Origin: Persicaria tinctoria
Lineage: Eukaryota; Streptophyta; Magnoliopsida; Caryophyllales; Polygonaceae
Direction of reading: 5' to 3'
DNA: 64,000 nt
NCBI GenBank assembly: GCA_037127255.1
Contig: JBANSL010000020.1
Location: 57,175,598-57,239,597, forward strand
Position 1 is the first letter of the stretch; each line of letters opens with the position of its first letter. The notes beneath the pieces were generated by a model. The model made no database searches, had not been told where the DNA came from, and was given only the letters and a program-made list of their open reading frames with translations. Positions 23,801 to 35,007 of the stretch are shown here, one piece after another. The position numbers and the translations under genes were made by a program.

Positions 23801-24450
23801 TGCATTTGCTAGGGTTGACATTTGATGTTGTTGAAGATCAAGTTCTTGGGTGTCTAAATTCTAAGGTCCCATCAGATAATCTAACATCAGCTCAGCTCCC
23901 TTCAATCTCCTTTAGATTTCTTTTTAATATAGTTTTGTATTTTAATCTAAAATGTGTGCTCTTTCTTGATAACATTTTTTGCTTGTTAGGTTTTAAAGAA
24001 AATGTCTATTGTGTCATCATACAAGGGCATCTGGAAGTTTTCATCTGTTGATTTGTGACCAATCCCTCTTTGCCCTCTTTGTATCTTTGTGTTGGCTTCC
24101 ACTGACCCCACTTCAATATCCTAATATGTATTTTTCACCTGAATCTGCAATGTGAAGGCTCATACTTGATGAACACTGTTTTCTTGTTAGGTTTGAAAGG
24201 ATGTGCTTACAACCGTGTGATTGCGACGCCATCTGAAAGATCTCTTATCCATTGATTTGTGACGAATCTCCTTGCCCTCTTTATTTTTTCCCCTAGTGTC
24301 AAAACTGTACAAACTTTGCTGTTTGGTGGTTTTTTAGGTTGAAATTCCAATTATTCCGAGGCATTAGGGAGTTAATCTTGCTCTTCAGTTGTGTGCACAT
24401 TGCTTCCCCCAACCAATGTCTTGTTTCAGGAAGATGGCGATTAAATGAGA

Positions 24451-24790
24451 TGATGTTGAACTCTTCTTTGAGAATCTGAAAGTGAATAGCTGGTCTCTTC
24501 TTTCATAGGTATCAGTGTCAGATTTCGTTAGCTGTGTGGAGTGCCTTTTCGCTTTCATTTCCTAGTTCCCTGGAAAGTTCTGGATGTGTAGGGGTTTCCT
24601 CGTTAGCCACCTGCTTTAGTTGATGTTGAACTCTTCTTTGAGAATCTGAAAGTGAATAGCTGGTCTCTTCTTTCATAGGTATCAGTGTCAGATTTCGTTA
24701 GCTGTGTGGAGTGCCTTTTCGCTTTCATTTCCTAGTTCCCTGGAAAGTTCTGGATGTGTAGGGGTTTCCTCGTTAGCCACCTGCTTTAGT
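24451..24790 (+). repeat. Perfect or near-perfect 170-bp tandem duplication
   Basis: Units 24451-24620 and 24621-24790 start with TGATGTTGAACTCTTCTTTG and look identical by eye. Copy A has one unit (~2803-2970), so the duplication is specific to copy B and recent. Confidence 0.93.
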
Positions 24791-25482
24791 TATTCTGTGG
24801 AGCTGGGCTGCTGCTGATCTGTAATGAAGATATACTGGTTTGGTTCCTTTTGAAGTAGCAGATGTTTTGGTTCATATGCAGCGTTCTTGTGAGTTGGATT
24901 GAGGTACATCTACTAACTGCTGCACTTAGTCAAGAATTGTGGTTTGCTTTTGAGGATTGGTCCAATGTTGATTTTGACTATTCATTTTCGGAGACAATGT
25001 TGATGATTGTGGTTCTACTCAAGTTGATTGTGGTTCTACTAAGTTGTTGGTATGATAGAGACAATGTCAAAACTTACGCACTAGAAGTATGTTGGACGGG
25101 CACGCATCTTACCTGTGGAGTGGTGGTCTGAGATATATAGTTCTGCTTTCAAATTTTGACTAGATTTCTGAATCTCTGGTTGTTTCTCATTGTGGGCATT
25201 GGAAATACATGCAATATGAAGAGTGGGACTCAGAGTAGAAGAGACCAGGATTTCATGTTAGATGAATTATTGATTCATGATGGCTTTTAGCTGATTCATG
25301 TAATGTTTATTTATTTGAACCTTGTTTTTGGACTATGCATCATGCCATTTATTTTTTCAAATGTGCTACTTTTGATCCTTTGCCGGTTGTTTTGCTCAAT
25401 CTGGGTATATTGGACATGTAATTTCTGTTCCATTGATAATAATTGGTTCCTTGCTATTTATTTATTGCTTGCTAGTTAGGTG

Positions 25483-25564
25483 ATAACAAGTTTTTAACTC
25501 CGCTTGTGTTTTGGCACACAACCGGTCCCAAGCCCGGAAAAAAGGAGGAGGGGAGACTTGTTAT
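25483..25564 (+). ncRNA. Twister self-cleaving ribozyme, copy B
   Basis: Same architecture as copy A: P1 ATAACAAG (25483-25490) with CTTGTTAT (25557-25564), TAAC, CTCC/GGAG, an accessory TTGTG/CACAA hairpin with a changed loop, CCGGTCCCAAGCCCGG, an A-rich linker and GGAGGAGGGG. Relative to copy A, P1 pair 7 is A-T instead of C-G: both sides changed, so pairing is kept. All core positions are unchanged while the hairpin loop differs. Predicted cleavage between U25495 and A25496. Confidence 0.85.
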
Positions 25565-26189
25565 TCTCACTGAGTTTTGATGTTGAAATGATTCCTATGT
25601 GAATGTTACTACATATGTTGTGATGCTTCTTTGTTATATTGTTCTCTGATAGTAGTTGAGATACTTCATAATGATATGAACTTGCTGTTAAACAATTTCA
25701 GTTGGACTCAATTTTGTCATCTATTTGTGCCTGATTTTTTATGGATATTTTCCTGTTTTGTAGGTAATTGGTCATGTTCTATCCTGGTTTTTGCTCTATT
25801 CTCTTAGGAATATGTTGTTTTTCAAAATATCGTATGTGATTGGAGCATGCGGTGGATGGGATTAGTATTTCCATTGTCATTTTAGTTGCTGCTTGGATCA
25901 TGAATATCGGTGAATGTTGAAGGAGAGGATTACATGGCATAAACCCACACATGGAAAGTTGCTATTTCCATTATCATTTCAACTTGTGGTGAATTTTGGT
26001 GTAAAAGGCCCAGAATGGTTGCCCAACGAATGGACTGACAACTTCTACATTTTAATCATCTTGTTCATCTCTTTTATATTTTCATTATTATTTGAATATT
26101 GATGTTGCATAATGGGAGTGCACATATATCAAAATAAGCAAGTAATTTGTATTTAATTTATTTTGTTAAATATTGTAATATTAAACACA
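25565..26189 (+). repeat. Copy B tail with the LINE-1 empty site
   Basis: Continues homology to copy A beyond the ribozyme. AAGGAGAGGATTAC at 25920-25933 is the unoccupied LINE-1 target. No gene. Confidence 0.7.
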
Positions 26190-26220
26190 CTAGTTAAGTA
26201 CCCGTGCAGTGCACGGGCCA
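26190..26220 (-). mobile_element. Helitron 3' terminus (H0)
   Basis: On the minus strand a hairpin CCCGTGCA/TGCACGGG (26201-26217) is followed ~7 nt later by CTAG (26193-26190). This is the hairpin-then-CTRR end of a Helitron. The preceding + strand base (26189) is A, as expected for insertion between A and T. The matching 5' end was not identified with confidence. Confidence 0.6.
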
Positions 26221-26870
26221 TACTTTCGAAATATATTGCATATAATATCATTAATTATTTACAATATAATAATATAAATATTATGTACCAGTTACAAAGT
26301 GAGCATTTTCTAACATATTGAATGATAACGAAAATCAAATGTTAAATAATAAGAAAATTAAAGCATTACAACCATTAATATAATACCAAAAAATATAATG
26401 ACTTTAATCAAAATGCATGAATAAGAGAATTTATGGAAAAATTGAAATTGATAAAATGTTTGAGAAACAATTGAAATAATTTAAAAAACAATAAATATGA
26501 TAAATATATAATAACAATGTTGATAATGTCTTGTAATTCGCGGTGAACATCTACATCACCACCCGTGATTAGAAAATCATCACCTACGTGGGAGAAATGT
26601 GAGGAAAAACATAAGTGGTGGAAAACAATGCAAGATAAAGGAATAAATACATTGATGTTCCTAAAAAATGTGTGTGGTTTGGGAAGTTGTACCTTTTTGT
26701 TTTATTACGATTGCATAATTGCATTGCAAATGATTCACATAATAAGGATAATTACAATACTTGGGGATATGAATGCATGACATAGATTAAAATAAAATTA
26801 AATCCTTCAACATTTATACTCATCTAATTCATTTTAAAATGCAAAAATGCATATTTCATTTAGTATTGAA
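26221..26870. other. AT-rich DNA, probable interior of Helitron H0
   Basis: No credible gene. It sits between two Helitron 3' termini. A 71-codon open frame here (26565-26780) shows no domain and I do not call it. Confidence 0.4.
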
Positions 26871-26902
26871 CTAGTGTAATACCCGTGCCTTGAAGACACG
26901 GG

Positions 26903-29900
26903 AGCTTGTCCGCCCTTGTCGCTCCCCTATCTCCACTAACTTGGGCTCCCCCGTGATACATTGAATGAGCGACCACACAGGAAAAAGAAAGGAAGTTTGA
27001 TCGAGATAGAGCAATGTGGCGGAGACGTGGGCCCATAACCCACAAGCCTCAGGATCGACGATGTTGGTGGGGCAGGTACGTTTCGAGGACTGCGGCTACC
27101 GAGTACGATATGACTTGTAGGCAGGAGTGTCCTCCGTTCGAATTGCTAACCCTTCTGAATTGTTGATGATATTGCACTGACCTGGCGATGAGAATTACGT
27201 ATTGATGTGCTGACTTGGTGATGATTGTTGTATGATTGTCTGTTGTCTATGATGATATGATTTTATGCTTTATAGTTCTAATGTGTCATGATGCCTTGAT
27301 GTGTTGATACTCTGAGTTGCGAAACATGATCTAAATTCCTTGCCTATAAAATGTGAACTGCAATTGCTGAGAACCTGAATTATTATCTGATAAGGTTATG
27401 ATGAAACTTGCTAGATTAAATTGACTATGCTCGTATATGATGTTTTGCAATAATTATTAAGCATGTCGGTAAATTGAGACTTGTTGACATAGTTGCAATA
27501 ATTGATGATGAACCCATGACGCTATGACTGCTAGTTGATATGTTGTAGACCTTATGTGCGATGATTTTCATAACTACGTTTCCTTGATCATGTGGGTGAG
27601 GGTTCTCTTGTGGAGTGGTTGATGAGTGGTGAAAGAAATTTGGACGGTTAGGATGATCGATGGTATTAGGAGGTGAGTCGCGAGAGAGGGATGTTGGCTT
27701 AGGTAAGACCGAGTGAGCTTTGGGATTTATGGGAGGCAATGTTGATGGTTCTGATGGGCTTCTAGGTGATACTTGTGATGCTCCGGGTGGTACAAGGAGT
27801 GTAAGGGAGGGCTCGTGAATATTGAGGACATGGTGTTAGAGGGTACTTAGGTGTGAAGTTAGAGATAGGAGTTGGGTTCTTAGAGGTGGATGGTGTGGTA
27901 GTGCTTGGCGGAAAGAAGGGCGAGATTTGAGCACCGAGATGAATTGGGGTTTCTTTGGAAAATTTTGTCTGAGTTGACGTTGGCGAGTCTAGAAGAGGAT
28001 TATAGTCTTGACTTGAGAGTGGAGATGGGCGAGTGGGGATTCTGTTTTATTTTGACTAGTATGATGTGAGGATTTTCTTGATTATGTGATTTATGAAAAT
28101 GTACTGACATGATGTTATATAGCAACCATGATGAACCAGATATAGATTGATATTCCATGTTTTTATGCAAATACTGAAATCTAATTGGTAGTAACTAGTG
28201 TTATCATGATATGCATTACTACCCTGTTATGCGATTTAGAAGCATGTTACGATGTGTTATATGAATCATGAGATAATGACATGTTGCTATTTGAAAACAT
28301 GATATTATATTATGGGGTGATAAAGCATGATGTTATGTTATATGATCGTTAAGCATGATTGTAGATATGTTAAATGATGAATATGACTTTGAGGATGAAT
28401 ATGATTTGTATATATGAGATAATGATACCCGATTTCTAAATGATCGTTATATGGCATTGCGATGAGTTAAGATGATGTTTGGTGAATATGCTTACATTCG
28501 ATGACTGATATATTGTTTGACCTTCCCTTTTGCGGAATCTTAATAACATGACTTGTTGTGTTGATGTGTTGACAATGAGTTTAATTCGTTGACTTTATGA
28601 TGAGGATGTACCTATTATGACCTTGGTGTGATATCGATACGTGTGTTATGATTTTGGCATAGATGGCATATTATGACCCTTAGTATGATGTGAAGACGTT
28701 GATGTGATCTTGTGGCATTGTGCTGGCATATGTTTGAGACTTGTCATATGATGTACTCGTTGAGGATCGATTGGCTATGTGGTTATGCATTGCTTATGGC
28801 TTGTGAATCTTGCTTAAATTGAGACTGGTAGATTGATTGATTATGGAAACTAGGAAGAGAATAAGGGACTAGCCCTTAGAGGTGGATGATTCCACCTCCC
28901 AGCTTCTGAATTTGATTGTTCGGTATGCGAGAAATTGATTTGGTGGTTGGAAGATTTTGACGAAATCTCGATTTGAAAGGATTTGACTTGTTTTGGTGTA
29001 AGGTTGCTTGATTAGACGTTGGATTTGAAGATTTTGAACGATTTTGAAAAAGGACCAACTTGGATTGTAAAAGAATGAACGATACCGAGAATTTCAACGA
29101 TTTTGAGGTTAATCTTTATTTTCAATTATGGAATCCCTTTAGAAACTTTTCAAACCTGGGCAACTCTATGAGTCTATGATACTTCACGAAGTGGATACAT
29201 GCACTTTATGGGGGTGCCTATAGGGTGTTTGCTAAGACCTAGTGATGCTATTGTAGAACTTTTAAAGTTGTGGTACTTCCGAAAAGTCGAAGCGAGGATG
29301 TGATAGGGGCGCTTATTGCATACTTGTCAAGGCCAATTGGAGATGTCACGACCGTGACTGGGATGTTGTGAGAATCCCGGAAGACGCAACCGAGATGATT
29401 ACAAGATCCTTGGACATGGTCCTTGGACTCATCAATTTCAAACTTCATCCCCTACTTTGTTGTTTTAGTCTCGGGGACGAGACTTGTTTTTAGAGGTGGA
29501 TGATGTAAAGGCTCGGATTTTTAAATCCTAATTTTCAAAAAAAAATATAATAATAATAATAATAATAATAATGAAAATGAATTTAAATCGGGGTATTTAA
29601 AATCTCTTAAAATGAATTCCGGCATATGATTATTTTAAATGGACTTTCATTCAGATTTATTTTCGCTTTCGCTTGCTAAAATTTGAAAGTATAATATAAT
29701 TTTATTATTTGATTCAGTCGAGAATTCGATTTAAATTTGAAGTTGTAAGCTTTATATCTTTTAAGTCGGGTTAAAGTCGAGTGAGCGGGTTTCATGATTT
29801 ATTTTATTATATTCTATTTCTTTTCCGGGTATTTTCCTTGGGATCATATTCCTTATGTCTTCCACCTCAAATGTCTCGGTCTTTTATCCCTATTTCAATT

Positions 29901-32754
29901 TAAAAGTTATTATCAATCATTCAATTGTGGTATGATTTGGATAAGGATCATTTTGGTGTTTGGGCAATTAGAGAAAATTTGACCACTTTTCAAGCTCTTC
30001 TCCCCCTGCCCCACTCTATTACACAGCAGTTCAGCAGAAAAACCACAAGTAGATACTCTCCCTCTCCTTCAAATTCAGAACTCAACCAAAGGATACCCAT
30101 TTCATCTACCTATTCCCTCTGCTTTACACACAAACTCCAAACACACACCCATTTCCTTTGCTTCGTCCCTGTGCTCCAGTTCTGATCTCTGCAGCAGCGT
30201 AAAGGAAATTCAAACCCACCCCTTTTGTTTCCTCTCCATTTCAACTCAAGCTCCCACACAAATCCACTCCACCCCCTTCTTTCATGGTCTTCAAAATCAC
30301 AACCTCCACACCCACAACCGCATCCCCCACTCTCGAGTATTTCGAGCACCACCAGAGCACACCTGAGCACCTCCCTGAGAACTCCCGAGTGCTGTTCCAA
30401 GCACCAGCTGAGCGCCACCACAAACCATCCGCCATTCCGAGCCCTGGCACAACAACTCCCCTTCGTTTCATCGGGCTCAGGCGATCGCTCTTGCCTTCGA
30501 TTCAACGCCAAAGCAGCATCCCAGCAGCAGCTCCCCGACGACCATGACGAGCCGAGCCGTCCAGGAGCAACCGGGAGCAGCCACAGCCGAGCGCTTCCCT
30601 CTTCCGTCCTCTGTTTTCCGACCGAACCCTTGGTGAGCCACCCTCCTTCCTCTTAAGCTCAAACCCCCCCAAATGTTCCGAATTTATGACATCTATCCTC
30701 GTTCTAGGACCACCCCACCTCCGTCGAGGCCAAGGCGACTCCGACGAGCACTCCGGCAACCTTCGAATCCGCCGGTGAGCGTCCCTAAACCCCTCCAACT
30801 CTCGTTGTTTTCTTCCCTTCGAATCTCTGTGTTGTTATCGTTCCTTGTTGCTTATTCGGGGGCTGGTGAGAGAGCGCCGACGAGAGAGAGGAGCGGGGAC
30901 GAGCGAGCGGATGATAGGTGCGCGAGCGAGCGAGATCCGGGTGTGAGGGGGCGAGGGAGGAGCAGCAAGCGAGCAAGGCTGGGCGTGGATCGAGAACGAC
31001 GCCGGGAAAGCGAGACAGCGAGCGAGGGAGGAGCGGGTCTGAGCGAGAATGAGTGGCGGCTGGCGAGCGAGAGATGGGAGCACTGGTGAACAGAGAGAGA
31101 GTCGAAGTTGAATGGAGAAGGGTTTGGGCTGGATCCGATTTTGAGAAAGGGTTGGGCCTTTTGTCTTGGGTTTTCTGGGCCGGGTTTGTTTTAAGGAGTT
31201 GTCTTAACTGATTTTTATACACTATATGATTGTTATATGTTATGATTTATATTATTGTTAGTCTATTAGAACATTAGTATTATTAATATGTGATTTTGGA
31301 AATGAATAAAGTAGTTGGTGTAAATTATATATATTGAAGATAAATTATTTAAAAAGGAGATTTTTAAGTTTTCGAAAATATCTCTATAAGGATTTGTGTT
31401 ATAAAACCAAAATGCCGGAAGTATTTCTATAATATGATTTTGGGAAGTTGTTAAGGATTTAAATGATAAGTATAATTTGAGAAATTATTTTGAATATGAG
31501 TTGACTTAATTTGGGATTTAAGAGTTTGGAAAAATATAGTTGGTACGATTTTTATCAATGGGTTTGATTGGAAGTAAATCATTTTGGTTGATGTTGATCG
31601 TATCGGAAATGTTTTGGAAAATGGTTTTACTATCGATTGGTTTTGAGTATGTTGAGAACTTGGGTTTCATGTGTGAATGTTGGTTCAGTAACTTATGGAA
31701 ATGACTTGATGATAGGTGTGTATTGCTTTTGGATTGCTTTGGACTTGCATTTGGGCCCTTGCTTGTATTATCCTGTTGTTCTGCATCTTCAGGTAAGTTC
31801 CTTAGGGGGCTTACTCAGGTTGGACATTCATGCATGTTGTTGCATTTTATGTTAGGTGTTGCATATGCATAAAAGCATGTCATGTAGTATCCCGTTTAGG
31901 TTGCACTAATTGAATGAGCATCTGCTTACTTATTGCGTTTGAAACAGAACGGCCGTTATCTGTGATAGTCCTAGAGTCTTTGCTAGGGTCATAGGGTAGC
32001 CCAGCCTCATCGGGTACCCTGAGTCAATCGAGTCATGAACTTCCTTATATTATGAGATGCCTACGGGCTTTATTGTGGAGCGGGTTAGGCATGCGTGCCG
32101 CCCGATTATGATGGAATGCATTCACGAGCTGACCAGTCTCCGCCCTATCGGAAGGGGGTGGAGGTAGGAGAGGGATATGCCATTTGGCATTGTCTTGGGC
32201 CCTTTACAATATTTCTGCACATTATTATACTTAGGAGCATGCTAGTGTGTTTGACTTTCGTATTGCATTAGAGCATCTTTATTAGGTATAGCACATACTA
32301 TGTGGCCTCAGCGAGGACTGCCGGTCCCGCATGAGTGGCTCGATCTGACTCCTTTCCCCGTTCTTTTTTTTAAGGTAATTTCTGCAGATTCTGAGTGCTC
32401 GATGTCTATATGACGGGGTTCCCTTTTGGCGAATCGAAGAACCTGACTAATTCTCTAACTTAGTGTAAATGATAATCATTCGCTTATGTTTTGGTTTTGA
32501 CTCGGCTCTGCCGTGACACTTTTATCTTTACTTTTCTTTCGCCTTACTTCCGTTTGAAATGGATTCCGCGACATAGTCTTAGGACAGGTTAAAGGTACCC
32601 AACGGCCCTTCGATGTTTTTAGGGTTTGAAATCCCTCTTTCTACTAATCTTAAAATGAGTTTGAAACCTCGACCCGTACCTGGATTGCAAGATCCGAACA
32701 AGGGGTTTCATCCCTTGAAACGTAACCCGGAAATCATAATTCTGGGCCGTTACA
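26903..32754 (+). mobile_element. LTR element Y, 5'-truncated (interior plus 3' LTR)
   Basis: Plus-strand relative of element X. The interior 26903-29503 aligns inverted with X interior 48207 to ~50990. A purine-rich AGAGGTGGATGA precedes an LTR at 29504-32754 that starts TGTAAAGG and ends CGTTACA. The 5' LTR and most of the interior are missing: homology begins one base after the Helitron hairpin. No gag or pol motifs. Confidence 0.8.
29504..32754 (+). repeat. 3' LTR of element Y
   Basis: TG...CA-bounded, 3251 bp. The last ~1.1 kb (for example 31637-31860 and 32350-32754) matches the X LTRs well. The first part is more diverged and includes a GAGC-rich GC patch at ~30860-31080. Open frames at 30110-31222 on both strands overlap each other and follow this composition bias; I do not call them genes. 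Confidence 0.8.
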
Positions 32755-33306
32755 ATAAATTAGTTGGAAAGAGATACGATACAAATTTTGAAAATGATTT
32801 AATAAGGTAAAGTAGTAATAATACTCAAACACACCATCTAATATAATTTGAAATAAATATATAATTATTATCATTAGCATAGTTCTAAAAAAGTAAAATA
32901 TAAGCTCCCGTACAAATATTAAAAAATCATAAGCACATGATTGTGTGAATAATTTTGAGGTTAAATATGTAGATGTACATAACTTATTGATTATTTTCAT
33001 GAGACAGATGGTTAGAAAGATAGAGAAATTAATAGTGAAAATAAAGGTAAGATGGTAAAAAAAAAGATCCTTAAAGGTAGAAAAGTGATCTAAGAAGCCT
33101 CATCCAAGATGTAAAATAAGCATTAGTAATGCTTGTGAGTCTTAAAATATTATTTATTTTTCGATAGTCATTTAAGATGTCTAAAATAATTACATTATAA
33201 AATATCACTTATTTGGCTCTAATTGATTTTTATAATTAATTTTTGAAATCGAATATTTACAAATTGATTATTACATGTTCGCTGTATGTAGACATTGTGG
33301 GGAATA

Positions 33307-34070
33307 TTGCAATCGGTTAAAAATGATAAATCCACAATTTCAATATCCAAGAATAAAATCAGCCAAGAATTGACGAATGTTCAATGTACGTAGACGATTA
33401 AAATAGATCACAAATTGACATACAACATATCAAATTAAATAATATTTTAGTATAAAAATAGGAAACAGATATTTTAAAATTTCAGCAATAATATTGACCA
33501 ATAAGAAAATACCATTTGAATAAAAAATTCAAGTTTAATTGGGAGCGTGACACATCAGCAATATAACCGAAAAAAGATTGCAATCGGGAAAAAAATGGAA
33601 ACATGTCACAATATTTACGACAATATAACCGAAAATAAAAAAAAAGGGAATGGATTCAAATCATATTTAAAATAGGAAACAAATATTTTAAAGTTTCCAT
33701 AATAATATTAACCAATAAGAAAATCTAATTTGAATAAAAAATTCAACTTTAATTGTGGGCGTGGCACGTCAGCAAAATGCTAGCAGAATTAGTAATATTA
33801 ATAGATAGATAGATAGATAGATAATAGATAATAGATAGATATATAATAGATATATTGCAATTAGAAAAAAAAATGGAAACATGTCTCAATATTTACGGCA
33901 ATATAACCGGAAAAAAAAAGGAATGGATTCAAATCATATTTAAAATAGGAAACAAATATTTTAAAGTTTCCATAATAATATTGACCAATAAGAAAATCTC
34001 ATTTGAATAAAAAATTCAACTTTAATTGTGGGCGCGACACGTCAGCAAAATGCTAGCAGAATTAATAATA
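33307..34070. repeat. Repeated Helitron 5'-end segments
   Basis: A ~225-bp segment occurs at 33577-33805 and 33852-34070, with a more diverged version at 33307-33560 and another copy at 61781-62008. Shared blocks are ATTGCAAT, AACATGTC, GGAATGGATTCAAATCATAT, CCAATAAGAAAAT and CAGCAAAATGCTAG. A TAGA/GATA microsatellite (33803-33851) separates the first two. Helitrons inserting next to one another would explain this. Confidence 0.7.
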
Positions 34071-34415
34071 CTAGTATTACTACCCGCGCGTTTCGCGGTT
34101 TCTTAATTAATAAATTATATTATTTCTTTTTATTATTTTTTTATCATAATTATTACTAATAAATATGAGATTGTAATTTTTTTGATATTTTATATTGTTT
34201 TTAAAGCACACACTTTGAAATTTTAGGCATGATAACATGAATAAGATAACAAATTTCTCTCATGCATGCATTATTTACATTTTTATTAGATATGATTTTG
34301 TACAAATATAGTCAAACTTCATCATATTAATAAATTTTAAATTAATCAAAATAAAAATAATAAGTTTGAAATTAGATATGAAAATTTATTAATTTGATAT
34401 ATTAATAACGTCATG

Positions 34416-35007
34416 TGTAACGGCCCAGAATTATGATTTTCGGGTTACGTTTCAAGGGATAAAACCCCTTGTTCGGATCTTGCAATCCAGGTACGGGTCG
34501 AGGTTTCAAACTCATTTTAAGATTAGTAGAAATAGGGATTTCAAACCCATAAAAACCTCGAAGGGCCATTGGGTACCCTTTATCTTTCCTAAGACTATGT
34601 CGCAAAATCCAATTCAAACGAAAGTAAAGCGGAAGCAAAACTAGGATACAAATGTCACGACAAAGCCTGGTCAACATCAAATAATAAGCGAGTGATTACC
34701 ATTTTACCAAGTTAGAATATTAGCTAGGTTCTTCGATTCGCCAAGAGGAAACCCCGTCATATAGACATCGAGCACTCAGGGTCTGCATAAATACTAAAAA
34801 AAAAAGAACGGGGAAAGGAGTCAGATCGAGCCACTCATGCGGGACTGGCAGTCCTCGCTGAGGCCACATAGTATGTGCTATACCTAATAAAGATGCTCTA
34901 ATGCAGTACGAAAGTCAAACACACTAGCATGCTCCTAGTTATAATAATGTGCAGAAATACTGTAAAGGGCCCAAGATAATGCCAAATGGCATATCCCTCT
35001 CCTACCT
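34416..35007 (-). repeat. X 3' LTR, segment 1
   Basis: Starts TGTAACGG (reverse of the LTR end). It matches 53490-54080 almost base for base, and inverted matches the end of the Y LTR. It ends with TACCT, the Athila target. Confidence 0.9.

Larger units (their letters stand above)
18793..25480 (+). repeat. Non-coding modular repeat locus, copy B
   Basis: A 6.7-kb region without credible ORFs. From ~19470 to ~24350 a TTGCTAGG/TTACTAGG core recurs at near-regular spacing, roughly at 19645, 19820, 19990, 20155, 20325, 20480, 20660, 20835, 21110, 21290, 21670, 21855, 22030, 22245, 22430, 22605, 22785, 22980, 23160 and 23333: most intervals are 160-190 nt. Each core is preceded by a pyrimidine tract, often with TCTTGATGATNNYTATYT ~25 nt upstream, and followed by variants of GCCATCAGAAGATCTCATCAG. 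Longer blocks are duplicated in whole modules: a ~487-bp block near 19917-20100 recurs at 20404-20590. The region ends at the twister ribozyme. It could be a diverged satellite or a structured long non-coding transcript. Confidence 0.65.
26871..33805 (-). mobile_element. Helitron H1 carrying a truncated LTR retrotransposon
   Basis: The minus-strand 3' end is at CTAG 26874-26871, with a hairpin CCCGTG/CACGGG (26882-26887 with 26897-26902). The putative 5' end TCTATTAATATTACTAATTC starts at 33805. The flanking bases are A (26870) and T (33806), the AT target expected of Helitrons. No Rep/helicase is present, so it is non-autonomous. Most of its length is element Y. Confidence 0.5.

Noticed and set aside
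26565..26780. 71-codon frame between Helitron ends.
   Set aside because: No domain, AT-driven composition, no splice or homolog support.
30110..31222. Cluster of open frames on both strands in the Y LTR.
   Set aside because: Low-complexity Pro/Ser/Arg composition from a GC-rich patch; located in an LTR; no motif.
33803..33851. Possible CRISPR-like or regulatory short repeat.
   Set aside because: Plain TAGA/GATA microsatellite with no spacers; eukaryotic context.
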